DNA from: Isoetes taiwanensis
Taxonomy: Eukaryota > Streptophyta > Lycopodiopsida > Isoetales > Isoetaceae
Length of the DNA: 64,000 nucleotides
Assembly (NCBI GenBank): GCA_021234155.1
Contig: JAJEKV010000004.1
Coordinates: 1,628,519-1,692,518 of the forward strand
Direction: 5' to 3'
Shown: positions 36,321 to 47,900 of the stretch, piece after piece
Layout: the number at the start of each line of letters is the position of its first letter
How positions within the stretch are numbered: the first letter of the stretch is position 1
Position numbers and translations under genes: made by a program
Notes under the pieces: model-generated
What the model saw: only the letters and a program-made list of their open reading frames with translations
Database searches by the model: none
What the model was told of the DNA's origin: nothing

Positions 36321-36799
36321 TTTGCTAAGCAAGAAAGAGAAAAGAAATCTGAAACAACTCCCCATGCTGAATCTACTAGTTCTATAAGGTTTGTGCAGGC
36401 TACAGAAATGCCAAAGATTGAAAAAATAATGGTAGTACAGACCAGAAGCATGGGAGAGGTCCATAGGCCTGCTGAACCCAGTAGACATGCTCCAGAAGAT
36501 TCAAGGAGACCAACATTACCACCAGCTCCCGTTCTGAAGTTCCTTTTCAAGAAATAGCTCCACCTCCCCAACAAAAGTATGGTAAGAAAGATCAAGACCT
36601 TGATGAATTAGATGTTTTGCTTAAAAATTCTAAAGTAAGTGTAGACTTATTTACTTTATTAAAGATTGCACCCAGATAGGAAGAAATTATTGCAACAAAC
36701 TACCTCTAGTGAGGCAGTGGCTTGTGTAAGTTTTGCAGATGCTACTAATCTCATTTTAGCTCAAAATGAGGAAGATCAGTGCATTCATGTGTTCAAACT

Positions 36800-37031
36800 A
36801 CTTTAGGAGGATACTCTTTTTCCAATGTGTTCTTTGGATGGTGGATCACCCCTAACTATCATGCCTTATCATGTTATGAAGAAATGTGAGCTCGAGATAG
36901 ATAAAAGATCATCTGTTTTGTTAAAATCCTTTTCTAATGCTAAAATAGCACCAGTTGGTATTGTGACCAAAGTTCCTGTCAACACTGAAGGTATTGTTGT
37001 AGCTGCCAACTTTATTATTGTTGCTTTTTGA
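36800..37031 (+). pseudogene. Retroviral-type aspartic protease fragment
   Basis: LDGGSPLTIMPYHVMKKCEL carries a D-G-G-S active-site block (D-S/T-G-A/S in active enzymes). It is followed by the beta-strand pattern around KSFSNAKIAPVGIVTKVPV. This is the usual partner of the upstream gag. Confidence 0.6.
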
Positions 37032-37319
37032 GGATGCGGGGAAGATCTGAGATATATATGATCTCTTCTTTGGGAAGAAGATGGATGGCTACAGTTGATG
37101 CTAGGCGGTCGATCTCAAGGGAGATGTACCATTTCAAATGGTTCCTAGGTGGCTACAATCTACAACCGGGATGCTTCCCTATGGCTCCAAGGAAGAGGTA
37201 CATTTCATTAAAGAGTTGCTAATAAAGGAGCCTTTGGGATCTTATAGTTTGCTTAACCCCGGATCAAAAGAAGTGTGATTTGATTCCCTTGGTGGGGGAA
37301 TGTGCACTACCTTTTGAGA

Positions 37320-37700
37320 ATGGTAGGAGGGATGTTTATGGTTCGATGGAGGGATTTGAAGAAAGCGAATGTAGCATCATCTGACTATATTAAAGATACT
37401 TCCCAAATAACTTCCAATGTAGCGAGTATAAAGCTTTGATTGCGAGGTCTCCAAGAAGCTAAGGCTATGGACATTTCAGTCATATACATTTATGGAGATT
37501 CTCAATTGGTTTTCGAGGAGACGGGTTAGTGGTGAACATCGGGACAAAAATCTGATATGGAGTCTCTAAGAAATCAGGTAATGGGAATACTTGTTCACTT
37601 CACTTCTTAGAAAATTACTCATGTCCCAAGGGGCGAATTGGGAAGGCGATGCTTTGTCTTGAGAGACACTTTAATGTCATATCTATCTGAAGGACATATA
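37320..37700 (+). pseudogene. RNase H-like fragment of the gypsy-like element
   Basis: After a frame change, YKALIAGLQEAKAMDISVIY and IYGDSQLVFEE are the helix and the D of an RNase H domain. They are followed by THVPRGE, as in the DALS region of gypsy elements. Stops interrupt it. No RT precedes it. Confidence 0.6.
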
Positions 37701-37978
37701 CGGAAGAAGATCTTGATGAAGATAGCAATGGGCCTTGAGGATACTACGGTGAAGGACATGATTCTATAGATGTATGATGATGTGTGAGTATGACTTTTTA
37801 TTCATAATGTTGTGAATGTTGTATATAATGTGCAATTGAATTTCAAAATAGGTAGGTAGACTTTTCGACTTCATGAATCGAGAAAGTCGGCCCCTAAACT
37901 ATTATTGTATGGGTGTGATGTTCGCATGGTTTGGGTATTTTCGGGACAACATCTTCTTAGGGCCTATGGGGAAGTGCG

Positions 37979-38335
37979 TTGAATAGATTGCGCACGTATT
38001 ATGAAAAGTGGAATGACCCTCTACTGGAAGAAGTTTGGGAGCCATTAAGGGTATTGAGAGCCCTTGTGCACGTTCATGGATACTGGGGAAGAAGTGTATT
38101 CGGCCCGGACTCATACGAATGGAAACGACAACAAGGATTAGAAATTGGTTGGACCAACCAGCCTATCGCTCAAGAAGCACCTCCTCGTGCGGCCTTTCAA
38201 AAACTTCATGTTGCGCCAAAGGCCTGGTTTAAGAGGGAGTCGACACCAAACATTCAACCATTAAGGTGGTCTGTGTCCGATGAAGTTGTCACAAAGGTCG
38301 TCCGGCGGCCGCCATGGTCCTTGAGGCTACTGTAA
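37979..38335 (+). CDS. Unrecognised ORF at the end of the gypsy-like element
   Basis: 118 codons, rich in Trp, Arg and Pro (VHGYWGRSVFGPDSYEWKRQ, RAAFQKLHVAPKAWFKREST). I see no known domain. Its position directly after RNase-H-like debris suggests it belongs to the retroelement or a nested one. Confidence 0.2.
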   Translation: MNRLRTYYEKWNDPLLEEVWEPLRVLRALVHVHGYWGRSVFGPDSYEWKRQQGLEIGWTNQPIAQEAPPRAAFQKLHVAPKAWFKRESTPNIQPLRWSVSDEVVTKVVRRPPWSLRLL

Positions 38336-38340
38336 AATAA

Positions 38341-39198
38341 ATTTTGTACTTGAATAAAAAGTGTTTTTATATTTTTATTTCATCGCCACCTTACCTTTGG
38401 CTAGGATTGTAAATCATTTTTTTACTTGAATAAAAAGTATTTTTATTTCATCGACACCTTACCTTTCGCACTATGTTTAGACTATTTTTTAATGTAATTA
38501 TGCTATTTTGCATTGCAAACCAAACAAATCGATAGCACCAAGACAACCTAATTTTTCCTTAAGCACATTTGGTATCGGTGAATCGGTTGCACTACTTGAC
38601 CCTTAGGCATCATTTACTGGGTTAAAAAGCTGGTGTTCGGAAAAATGGGAGCGACATCGTCCCACTTTTACCAAAATCGACTTTTACTCCTCCGGGTGGC
38701 CCTCATCGGGTCACACCGCCCGTAAGGGCTTAAGTCCCTTGGACTTGGCCCTGCCTTGATGGTCTACCCGACCCGCCCGGTCGCGCTGCCGGAGACACAT
38801 GTCCCCTAATTAATTACGAGGGGTAGTGCCTCGTGGCGTCGTGCGGATTACCCGGTAACAAAAATTTTCCTAATTAAAGACAATAAAGGTTCGCCCCTTT
38901 TGTACTGTAGCACCTGCCCTGTTTTAGGTTAAATTGACTTTCCTCCTTCCTAATTTCTCCCCCTTTTATTTATTTACTACCTAATTAGATATAATGATTT
39001 TCTATTTCTATTTTCAAATCAAAGTACCCCCTTCTAATCTAAAACAACGTAGATGCTAATAAAATGCAACAACCTATTTTAACAATTTTTAAGACAATTA
39101 TCATTACAAATTAAACAATTAATTTAACTAGCTAATTTAATACAAAGGGGAAAATAACTTAATTTATCTTATAAAAATGTACAATTATGACAAAATTA
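38341..39198. other. No gene; short tandem duplication
   Basis: TACTTGAATAAAAAGT(G/A)TTTTTAT with CATCG(C/A)CACCTTACCTTT is duplicated at about 38348-38398 and 38420-38467. A GC-richer block (38690-38860) has no recognised match. The stretch before 39199 would be the 3' flank of the histone-like gene. Confidence 0.5.
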
Positions 39199-39964
39199 TC
39201 AAAAGTCTCCTCGAGCTTTGTCCTTACGGATCCTCCGGACCAAATGAAGGTCCTTTGGCATTATCGTAACCCTCTTTGCATGGATAGCACAGAGGTTGGA
39301 CTCTTCAAAGAGCTGTGTGAGCTCCGCCTCTGCTGCTTCTTGCCATACTCTCGTCATATCGGTCATGACCCTCTAGTCGGTCCGGAAGTCTTGAAGGACT
39401 TCCCGAAGAAGTCTCTCGAAGGGTGCCCTCCTAATGAGGAGGCCCACCGATTCACGGAAATGCGGTTCCCGGATCACCAGGACTATGAGGAGTGTACGGG
39501 GTGAACTTCCTCATCCTCGGCTTCTTGGGCTCCTTTGGAGGCCTTGGCACCCCCGGCCGCCGACCCCCACATACTGTTCCTCCTCTTGTATTCGGTATAG
39601 TAGGCTACGTATGCATCGTAGCCTACCATAAACATCTTCCACCTCTCCATATGGAGAGTGTAGTTGATGTCTAGCTTCGGTGAGGAGAGGTTTTCTGGGT
39701 GGCTTAACTCTTAGGCTTCCTAAGCTCGGGCCATACCGGGTAAGATACTGGCACGAGCTCGGGAACCTCTGGCTCCTCCTGGGCCTGCTCCTCAACCTAC
39801 TGCTACTCTTCAACTTGTTGCTGCTCTTCAACACATTCTTTGCTCGATGTTGGTGCCAAACCCGATCATCAAGGTCGATTTTTTTCTTCTTTCTCCCCCA
39901 CTTGCTGGTCTCTCCTAACTTTCTCTTTCCCTTCGATGGATCTTTTCTTCTTCAGGGCCTCCAT
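39199..39964 (-). pseudogene. Histone H3 variant-like gene, degenerate
   Basis: Histone H3 forms the nucleosome core. On the minus strand the C-terminal histone fold is unmistakable: LIRRAPFERLLREVLQDFRT at 39450-39380, then [20 protein letters not shown] and [20 protein letters not shown], stop at 39199. Canonical H3 has QEAAEAYLV.LFED.NLCAI and IMPKDIQLARRIRGERA, so this copy is divergent, with an extra basic end (KDKARGDF). The segment before the fold (DPGTAF, then REPHFRES) corresponds to the RPGTVALREIR part but is shifted. A TAG interrupts loop 1 (after FRTD). Upstream, a Lys-rich start (MEALKKKRSIEGKEKVRRDQ) at 39964 and a Glu/Gln/Pro-rich stretch would make an unusually long tail, as in some CENH3-like variants; whether they belong to the same gene is uncertain. 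It lies 206 bp outside the left end of the DNA transposon. Confidence 0.65.
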
Positions 39965-40169
39965 TGTCTCTGCTTGAGAGATGGAACATTTAATGAGAGA
40001 TGGATTGATTGGAAAGAATCTTAAGTTGTGTTGGGTCGAAAAAAAGACTTTTAAGTTGTGTTGGGTATTGAAAGTTAATTGTGGGGATCAATGAAGGTCT
40101 AGGATGAGCGAGGCCCGGACCTTTAGAGGCACAATATAGAAACAGAATCGATTTTTTTGTCTATGGACT

Positions 40170-40203
40170 AACAAGGTGACCTAGCAAATGCACTAATGAC
40201 CTG
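40170..40203 (+). repeat. Left terminal inverted repeat (34 bp, perfect)
   Basis: Exact reverse complement of 48638-48671. Beyond it, similarity continues weakly (GGAATCTTT on the left, GATTCCTTTTT-like on the right). Confidence 0.95.
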
Positions 40204-40528
40204 CGCTTGCACCGCAAAAAGGAATCTTTCAAAGATTCCCTAAAAAAACCTAAAAATTGCCACTTTTGGGGGGTCAATTGAAAAAACAGCCCTTAATTTT
40301 GATTTGCGACACCCCTTTTTGGTCCAAAATTAGAAAACTTTTGTTGTTTTTAAATTCTAGACACCCAAAACAAATTTTGTAAAATTGGAGTCACCTTTTA
40401 GGAAAATCTAGGAAATACAAGAAAACTAACAAAATTAAAGAACCATTAAAATCTTCACAAGAAATGAAAGCAAGATTGGCAAATCTAGGCGTATCTATTT
40501 GTTATTACTCAAGAAGAACCACAAGGTG

Positions 40529-40542
40529 CTATGCGCGCATAG
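40529..40542. repeat. Isolated palindrome copy in the left part of the transposon
   Basis: Exact CTATGCGCGCATAG. Degenerate copies on the left side lie at 40635, 42697 (GCGCACATAG end), 42737, 44165 and 44213. Confidence 0.9.
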
Positions 40543-40712
40543 GCAACAGAAAAACATACAAGACATAACTAACATGTCTGATAGCATTTGGCGCTTATAC
40601 AAGATATGAAAAAACATGGATAAACTTGGAAGAAGCTATGCGAGCTTGGCAAAGGCCTTCAACATGTACAAAAAACTCTAGCCAAAACTAGGAGGTAACG
40701 ATGTGCCCACAT

Positions 40713-43700
40713 TTAGATTATACAAAGTTTCTGACCTTTGAGGAGAGCGGGATTAGGAATGTCGTTATACTCGTCAACTCCTTGGACTTCGTCACCCTTG
40801 TCCTCGTTGCCACTCTCCTCATTGTCACTTGAAGTGGTCGAAGAGCTAACATTTGGAATCTTGTCCTCATCACGGGAAGCCGTGCGAACTATCTTGTGAG
40901 AAAGACTTGATAAGTTAGCTGTTGTCGCATACGTAACTGTTATCAACCTTGAGTGTAAAATCATAAGCCCGGCACTTGAGTTTCGTTCAGGTCCATATTG
41001 TCCATGTGATTCTTATTCATCGTTTTCCGGCCCTTCTTGAAAGGAATTATCATAGGATCATCTGGAGACCAACAAAAGGATATATATCCTTAGTGGCGCG
41101 TGCGGTGAACTTTTCACTACTAAAGGAGATTGTCTTTGAGTTCAATGTCTTTAACCGGCGCAATCCGGAAAGGGCGGCTCTTAGGTCATCGTCGGTCGAA
41201 GGTACAGCTATAAGCATCCCTTACTCAAACCACGCTAGTTTTTACGGAGTTTGGCCTTGGTTCTTTTCAAAGGCACGTCTACTTAGAGGTACATTACGAT
41301 CGGGTTCCTTGTTGACTTCCGCGATCTTTGTAGAACCACGGAACCCTTTGCAACAATCCGCGCCTCAACAAGGGGATGAACTTGAGTACCAGGCCAACAA
41401 AAAGCAACTTCCAGGGAGATGTTGTTGAGGGATTTAGTTACATCCTGCATTATTGAAAAGAAATTCTCTCACCAACCTTTGTCCTCCTCACTGAAGTACT
41501 TAAAATCCGACCTTATACTTTTCTCCATCTTTGGTCGGTGAGGCGAAGGGATTTTGTCCTTGTTCTTTTACGTGTAGTCTATGGCACACCCCGATTGGCT
41601 TTGAATAGCCCTTCTCATTACCTTAGTTTCAGGAACATATTTTAAATATTGTAGGCCTGCCTCAGGCTGCCAAGTTTGGGAGGTGACAAAGTACTTCCCT
41701 TGAAGTTGTGCTTTACCGTCCTTGAGAAAAAATTTTACATGATGTTGAAATGTCAAATTATTCAACCTATGGATAGCAGGACCTATATCACCATGCCATT
41801 TGGAAAACAAACTCACGAAAATCAAAAGTCTCGCTAAGCACCCGACAAGCCGGAGTTGGATTGTAAGCTTGCTCAATCACCTGCACCTGAGGAGTGTAGA
41901 CAAAATGCCTTTTCCTTCGCAACCCCGGGAAAATCATTGAACATTTGGTCTATCGATCATGGGTGTGACCCACAAGTAAGAAACCAACCTTGACCTTTCA
42001 AAAGATACCCAACTCGACCAGCATTGCGCAATAAGCAAATAAAACTTGGTTTTTGTTTTCTCTAGTAGTATTGTCTAACTGTATGTACAACACTTTGGCG
42101 CGACTTCTCCTTTGCCCAGCAAAATCTTATTTAGTATTGTCACTTAGTGAGGTTAGGATCATTGTGTATATTTGGATAGGTCAAAAATACTGCGACCTTT
42201 GTACAACACCATGAAAGATCATCGCCCCAACCAAATGAAGCCTCAAAAATCAGTTCATCTAAATCCTTTGGAACATTTACAAAATGGGAAGTGACATCTT
42301 CTTTTGATCCATGCCATCTACCACCACGGACATATATTGAGTGGCCTCCAAAGATTTCTTTCTATGTTTTGCTAGCTTCTTTCTCTCCAAGGCTTGAGCC
42401 TCTCTGTGAACTTACAACTCTTGAGTTATCGATGCGCAATTAAGGACATTAGTCGATTACCTTGAAGCAATAGTAAGGCTCCCCAGGCTGCAGCTAAGCT
42501 TTTATAGCCGTGCTATCTTGGCGCATAGGCAAAAGCTTGTCGATTACCTTGAAACAGCGATGGGCTCCACAGGCGCAAAAGCTTTTGTAGTCGTGCTATC
42601 TTGGCGTATAAAGCCGAACTTCTGGGGGGGGGAAGGGGCGAAGCTACAAGATTGAGCAGAACCTTTGTGCGAGTACTACAAGATTGAAAAGACACGCTAT
42701 GCGCACATAGACAAACTCAAGACTAAATAAGCCGTGCTATGCCCGCATAAGACAATGTCTCTAGCCGTGCTATCGAAGGGATTAGGCGAAAGGGGCGTAC
42801 TTTTTTTCTAGAATATCCTTTGCCATTGATCGTTTTTCCTTTAATATGGGCGGCTAGTACACACGCAAGAAAATCTGTGCCTCTTCGGAATCCTAACAAG
42901 ATTAAATTCTTGCTTCCACAACCTCAAGTAGGAATAGGATATGAACTTGACTTGAACTCTGGAAAAAGATCCTTGTACATCTTTGTAGACTTCCTTCTTA
43001 GTATCTTGTATGTCGGATGATATCTTTGGACTGTTTGGAAGTCGCTCCACGGTTGGAGTCAAAGAAACCTACCGCCAAGCTTTTGCTTCTAGGCAATACA
43101 TACCAAACAACTTTTTTGGGTGTGAGCAGTCATCAATGCGCGGGTTCTGTCTAACCTCTTTTGCACTCTTGACATGCGGCGACTTCCAATGGCATGTATT
43201 CTTTTAAAAAGCAAGTTGGCTGCTTGTGTTGCTTTCGAAACATAGTATGAAAAATTGTCTCCAACCGAGGCCTTGCTTTATGCCAAAGTACAACTCTTGA
43301 TCACCTTTCGACATTGACAAAACCGTTGTCTTATGTGCCTTAAAGGCGAAAATGTAAAGGCACGTAAGCATTTTTTTTCGACAACAATTCGGTCTCCTCG
43401 GCTTTCTCATGTAAAAGTAGTCCCATCAATCGCTCGCGCATAACAATTCTAAAAGCTTTTCTTTGTGGGATCCCTCTTAAATCTTTTCGCCTTCTTTGTA
43501 TGGGTTTTCAACTGCGGGACTTTTATTACGGCGATTAATGCGTGGTAGGTCTTTCGAAGTCGCGAGGCTGCGTCTTCAAACCTCGGGGTCATCAACCTTG
43601 TAAGCCCTCAGCGGAAGTCAGTGCATCGACCAAATAATGTTCTCGACTTTCTCTTGAACATGAAGGTCTTCCTCGAAGCCCTTTACATTAAAGAAGGGCC

Positions 43701-44095
43701 CGGCGACCTTGACACATGTCTCTCATGAGAATCTACAATATAGAAGGAGCGATTAGGTGTAGTTCACGGAGAGGTGAAGGAGTATCAAAAATAGAGTGAA
43801 ATGCGTTGAGTAGGGAAGAGGAGAAGATACTTCGTGATTGTGTGGGGGGAGGGTGTTTTAAAAGCGGACCGAATGTTTGAAAAGCGTGTTTTGGAGATGG
43901 AGTTTGAAAAAGAGGTAGACACCGCCAGTAGGTGTAAAGGGGAGGGAGGCGGTGTGGAGGAGGTAGCATCGGGAGAAGCGTGTCGTAGTCTTCTTCATCG
44001 TCACCTTTGGTGTGGGTGTGTTGTAACGACCGAGTCAATATTGCAACGTGCGGGGAGGAGTTGAAGTAAAAGCGTCTTAAATCGTCGCTCTCCAT
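40713..44095 (-). pseudogene. DDE-type transposase gene (DUF7869-like), several exons, damaged
   Basis: Transposases cut and join element ends. Reading leftwards, a His/Pro-rich beginning (44095-43740) is followed by LWKQEFNLVRIPKRHRFSC with V-C (42935-42865), the zinc-binding-like IPK..RFS.C block typical of this family. Next come MSVVVDGMDQKK (42338-42300) with a probable first catalytic Asp, LYIQLDNTTRENKNQ (42090-42046) with the D-N..REN block, and FLLVGHTHD (41980-41952), the VGHTH..IDQ.F block, here broken by a one-base deletion. Then FSKWHGDIGPAIHRLNNLTF and a W-rich end lie at 41820-41580. An acidic C-terminal tail stops at 40713. The set of motifs and their order match proteins carrying DUF7869 in plant and animal transposons. 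Introns separate most blocks. The N-terminal exon is the least certain. Confidence 0.75.
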
Positions 44096-44696
44096 TCTTT
44101 TGCCGCAGGGAAGAGTGACTTGTTTCAGCCATTAAACCCTCTCCCTTCAAACCTGCAAGTCTAGCCCATGCGCGCATAGAAAAGCAGTTACAAACGTAAT
44201 ATACACTAGTTGCCCATGCGCGCATAGACAGGGAAACAATATGTCTATGTACGCATACTTCAATACGAAAAGTAGATGCCACACAACCAAGAAACATTAC
44301 AAAATATTAGACATTATCTCCCCAAGCCAATGCCTGCAACCAAAACTATATGTGCATGCAAGAATTCATAGACGAAAAGCAAAGTACGTAACACAATATA
44401 AATACGAAAACATATGGAGGCATTTGCACATACAGACGATACTCCAAGGCGCTCGACCTCCGCCTAGAATTTTGCTCTTCCGTTTCGAACTGTAGCATCT
44501 CCATAGATTTCTGCATAGCATTGCCAAAAATGTCAGGTGGAAGGTACGTAAACATCTCAGCCAGTATCAGTTTACATTACTTGTTTATAGGGACTTTTGC
44601 TTAGAGTCAAAGAGAATTGATTTTAAGCTTTTTGGACATCCTGTTTGCCGAATTTCTTCTTGGGCATTAGCATTTAGTGTTTTTTTCTCTCATTGT

Positions 44697-44914
44697 CTAT
44701 GCGCGCATAGGCATTCTGTCTTTTTTCTTATTATTGTCTATGCGCTCACAGGCATATTGTTTTTTCTCTTATTGTATTGTCTATGCGCGCATAGGCACCA
44801 ACATTTTTAGCAACCCTTGACTATGCGCGCATAGGCGTTTACCTTTTATCCTGCCATTGTCTATGCGCGCATAGGCAGAATGTTTTTTACTTGCTATTGT
44901 CTATGCGCGCATAG
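44697..44914. repeat. Regular array of CTATGCGCGCATAG palindromes
   Basis: Exact copies start at 44697, 44781, 44821, 44861 and 44901, and a degenerate one starts at 44738. Spacing is about 40 bp (41, 43, 40, 40, 40). Most sit in the context TGT-palindrome-GGC. The DNA between is not conserved, so this is a set of sites rather than a tandem repeat. It lies between the two divergent genes of the transposon. Confidence 0.95.
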
Positions 44915-44979
44915 GCCTTTCCATTGTTAGATCTGCTTGTGCTTGTACATTTTCTAGCTGTCTTTTAATATGTTTTTTG

Positions 44980-47900
44980 TCTTGTAGAATCAAGAAAAAT
45001 CACGGCGAGCTCCTCCCACAAGGCGTCCAAGAAGAGGAAGCCGACAAAGGATAAGAATCAACCAAAGGATGATGCACCTACACCTTTCATGATCGAGGGC
45101 CGGTTCCTATTTACGTAAGGACCAAAGGTGGCTACTTGTAAGAAGGAACTAGTGAGCACTAGAAGCGGCACATTTTTTGTACCTATACATTTGTGACCGT
45201 TTTGGTAAAGAACCCCAAGACTTGGACAGCTTCAAGAGATGTGGCAGGTTAACAGATACTGAGCTCTTCGGTATGTTTCATATTAACTGCACCACATCGA
45301 CTAAGGGGTCTCAACATGTTTACTCGGTGGACCCCCATTTCTTTAAGCTCAGTCTGTCGTCTCCCGAGGACATGCAGGGTTACATCCAGGCCAGAATGAA
45401 AGCAAAAATTGTAAGTATTGTCTATGCGCGCATAGCTTAAGAAACTTTAATGTTCTTCTTGCGCTAATGGAATGTTTCTTTGCAGGATCTTGTCACCATT
45501 TTGAAGGACCTGCTATTGTGCAAAGATCCTATTTTAACTTCTAGTGCCTCTGTTCCTAAATTAGGTAAAAAAAATTACTCAAAAGGCTGGCGTTAATTTA
45601 CAACCACATCACCTCAGGCTCTCAAAAGGCTGCTAGGAAGGCCTTAAAAGCAAGCTTTGGTTCGGGGACTGCACCGAAGATAGCAAGCAAAGGAGAAGGA
45701 TATGGCAAGTAAGAAGCTCAAGGAAATCGAAATCTGAGATGTCGATGATGCCCGGCATCATGCATCTCTCGGTGGTATGGTAAAGCTTGCACCTAAGGAT
45801 GAGCACGCGGTGTAAGACAACAAGCGAGGTCAGAAAAATTCTGATGGCCATAGCGCATTCAAAGAAAGAATAAGAGGCGGTCCAGAATAAAAGAATGACT
45901 CCTCATATTTGTATAGTTGATCGCCTTGATTCAATGATAAGGAGTTGTTCGTTAAGGAAGAGGCGAGAACTACAAATACTATATTTTAGGGGGCACCCAC
46001 GGTTTCAAGGCAAGAAGGCAGCTATACAAGGAAACAAAAAGCACCGATTTTCACAAATCTTTGCCTTTGTTTTACGTGGGTGTCCTTGACTTCGAAGCAA
46101 AAAATTTGCTTGCAATGAGCCACAGCGTGGACAAACGAGTATCGGATGAGTATGAGCTTCACAGATAAAATTAAATTCATGCACAAGGAATATGAACTCT
46201 TCCGTTCAGAGCACCAAGGTGAGAAAGATATTAAGGAAGACCAGGCTCTGTACCTGGCCTTAAAAGAACAGTGCGCTACTGAGTGCTGCCTAACTTACTC
46301 CACCTCAGATGCCAGAGTATTTCTTATAAAATACGATAATTATTTTCAGTTAGCTTTCCGTCATGGACGTGTAAGTACTTTCTCTCGACCTTCGCCTTTG
46401 GCTATGCCCGCATGGCTTAAATATTTTAACATGCTTGTTGTTTTCTATGTTAGGTCTGGGAGCTACAAGAAAAAAAATTTGACATGTTCTCTAAGGGTAC
46501 TTTAAAAACTAAAGGCAAGTCAACGGATTCCAAGAGGAAAAAAACGGATCCCGCAAAGCAAAAGGATATGGGCATAATGGCCTGGCGTGAAATGCAAGGC
46601 CTTAAAAATGTTGACAAAGTTTGTGAGGTCCTGCAAAAGGTTGTTGATAAACAGTTCACTCTGGAAGAGACGCAGAGAGAATTTAAGCAGTAAGCCTACA
46701 TTACACACACACATTTTTTCCAATGTTTGTTATTAACCTCTTGCAGCGTTTGCAGCCAAAAAGATTGTGCACTCTGTCAACAACAGTTAATGGTTCACCT
46801 CAATTGCGACAACTGGGAGAAGGTGCGGGAATTATACCCCACGTGGTCCTCAGACGAAAAAATAAATCAATACGCCACCAACTTTACCAACTGGGTATGT
46901 CATTTGTTTCTCCTTCCTGCTGCTTGAGTTAAGGTACTCGTTTTTGTACCTGTGCTATGCACGCATAGCATGGGAGTGAGGGAGCTGTCGTTTTGTTTCT
47001 TACAAATATTTTCGGCTTTCAGAAAAAGAAAGACCCCATGCCACCTGGATTTTTAAACATGGTCAGGCTAGCTAAGGAGGAGCGGTCGAAGCTGAAAAAG
47101 TCTCAAGAAGCTGAGCAGAGTTTGGTGCCTTCGGAGTTTGAAAGATTTGATATGTTTGGCCAAAATTGTCTATATCAGGTGTATCGTGGGAATTGTGTCA
47201 AACTTGACCACACTTTGAGACCTGGCAACTATTCCTTGTGCATAGCTGACATACCTTACGGGTTTAAGTTGCCTGACAGCCGTGGTGATGACTCCCATTT
47301 ACGTACGCCGAGTTTGATTCTTTTTTTGGGAGGTTTGTTAAGATAAACTTTGCTAAGCTCACGGAGGATTGTCGTCTTCCACTCCACTAACCGGCCGGTA
47401 TGGTGCAAGTGCTATGAAGACCCCTTTGCAAAAAATTTGGTTCTGAGGCTGCCATACTGGTAAGTGTCTAGTTGTTTTTTCTCCATGCGGGCATAGCGAA
47501 TACAAAAGTGTTTCCTTTCTTTGCGGGTTAAAGGCGAATAATAGGGGGAGGTGGTGGTGCTAGACTTGTCAGCGTATGGGGCAGATTCATATAGGCTACC
47601 ATAGGGTATCTTTGAGAGAAGCCAAATGCACTATAATACTCTTCGGCATGGATTTTTCTTAATGCTTTTCAATTTAGGTGATCTTACAAAAGCTTACGGA
47701 CCAGTTCACGAGGGGCGCATTGTCAATCCTACCGAAGCCTCGGAGACTCATTATTCGGAGATGTTCTTACAACTGGAGATTGGGTCGTTGGCCTTTTCGG
47801 GATCCGACCACGTTGGCTTGTGCACTAGGAAGGGCGCAAGCTGCGTAGCCATTGGCGTCGGGCGGATGCGTGGCATACATCAGCCCGAGTCAGTTCCTTA

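Larger units (their letters stand above)
33259..38340 (+). mobile_element. LTR retrotransposon (Ty3/gypsy-like) with most of pol missing
   Basis: A possible LTR/leader starts TGTTGGCCCC at 33259, just where the PPR fragment ends. Gag with three zinc knuckles (35250-36310), an aspartic-protease piece (36820-37030) and an RNase-H-like piece (about 37320-37700) follow in order. The reverse-transcriptase core and integrase are not found between or after them. No 3' LTR was matched. Borders are approximate. Confidence 0.6.

Noticed and set aside
43834-44064. Acidic 76-codon plus-strand ORF
   Set aside because: It is the reverse of the start of the transposase gene and has no domain.
44697-44914. 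CRISPR-like array
   Set aside because: Repeats about 40 bp apart look CRISPR-like, but the repeat is only a 14-bp palindrome in an intron-bearing eukaryotic transposon, copies also occur singly far away, and there are no cas genes.
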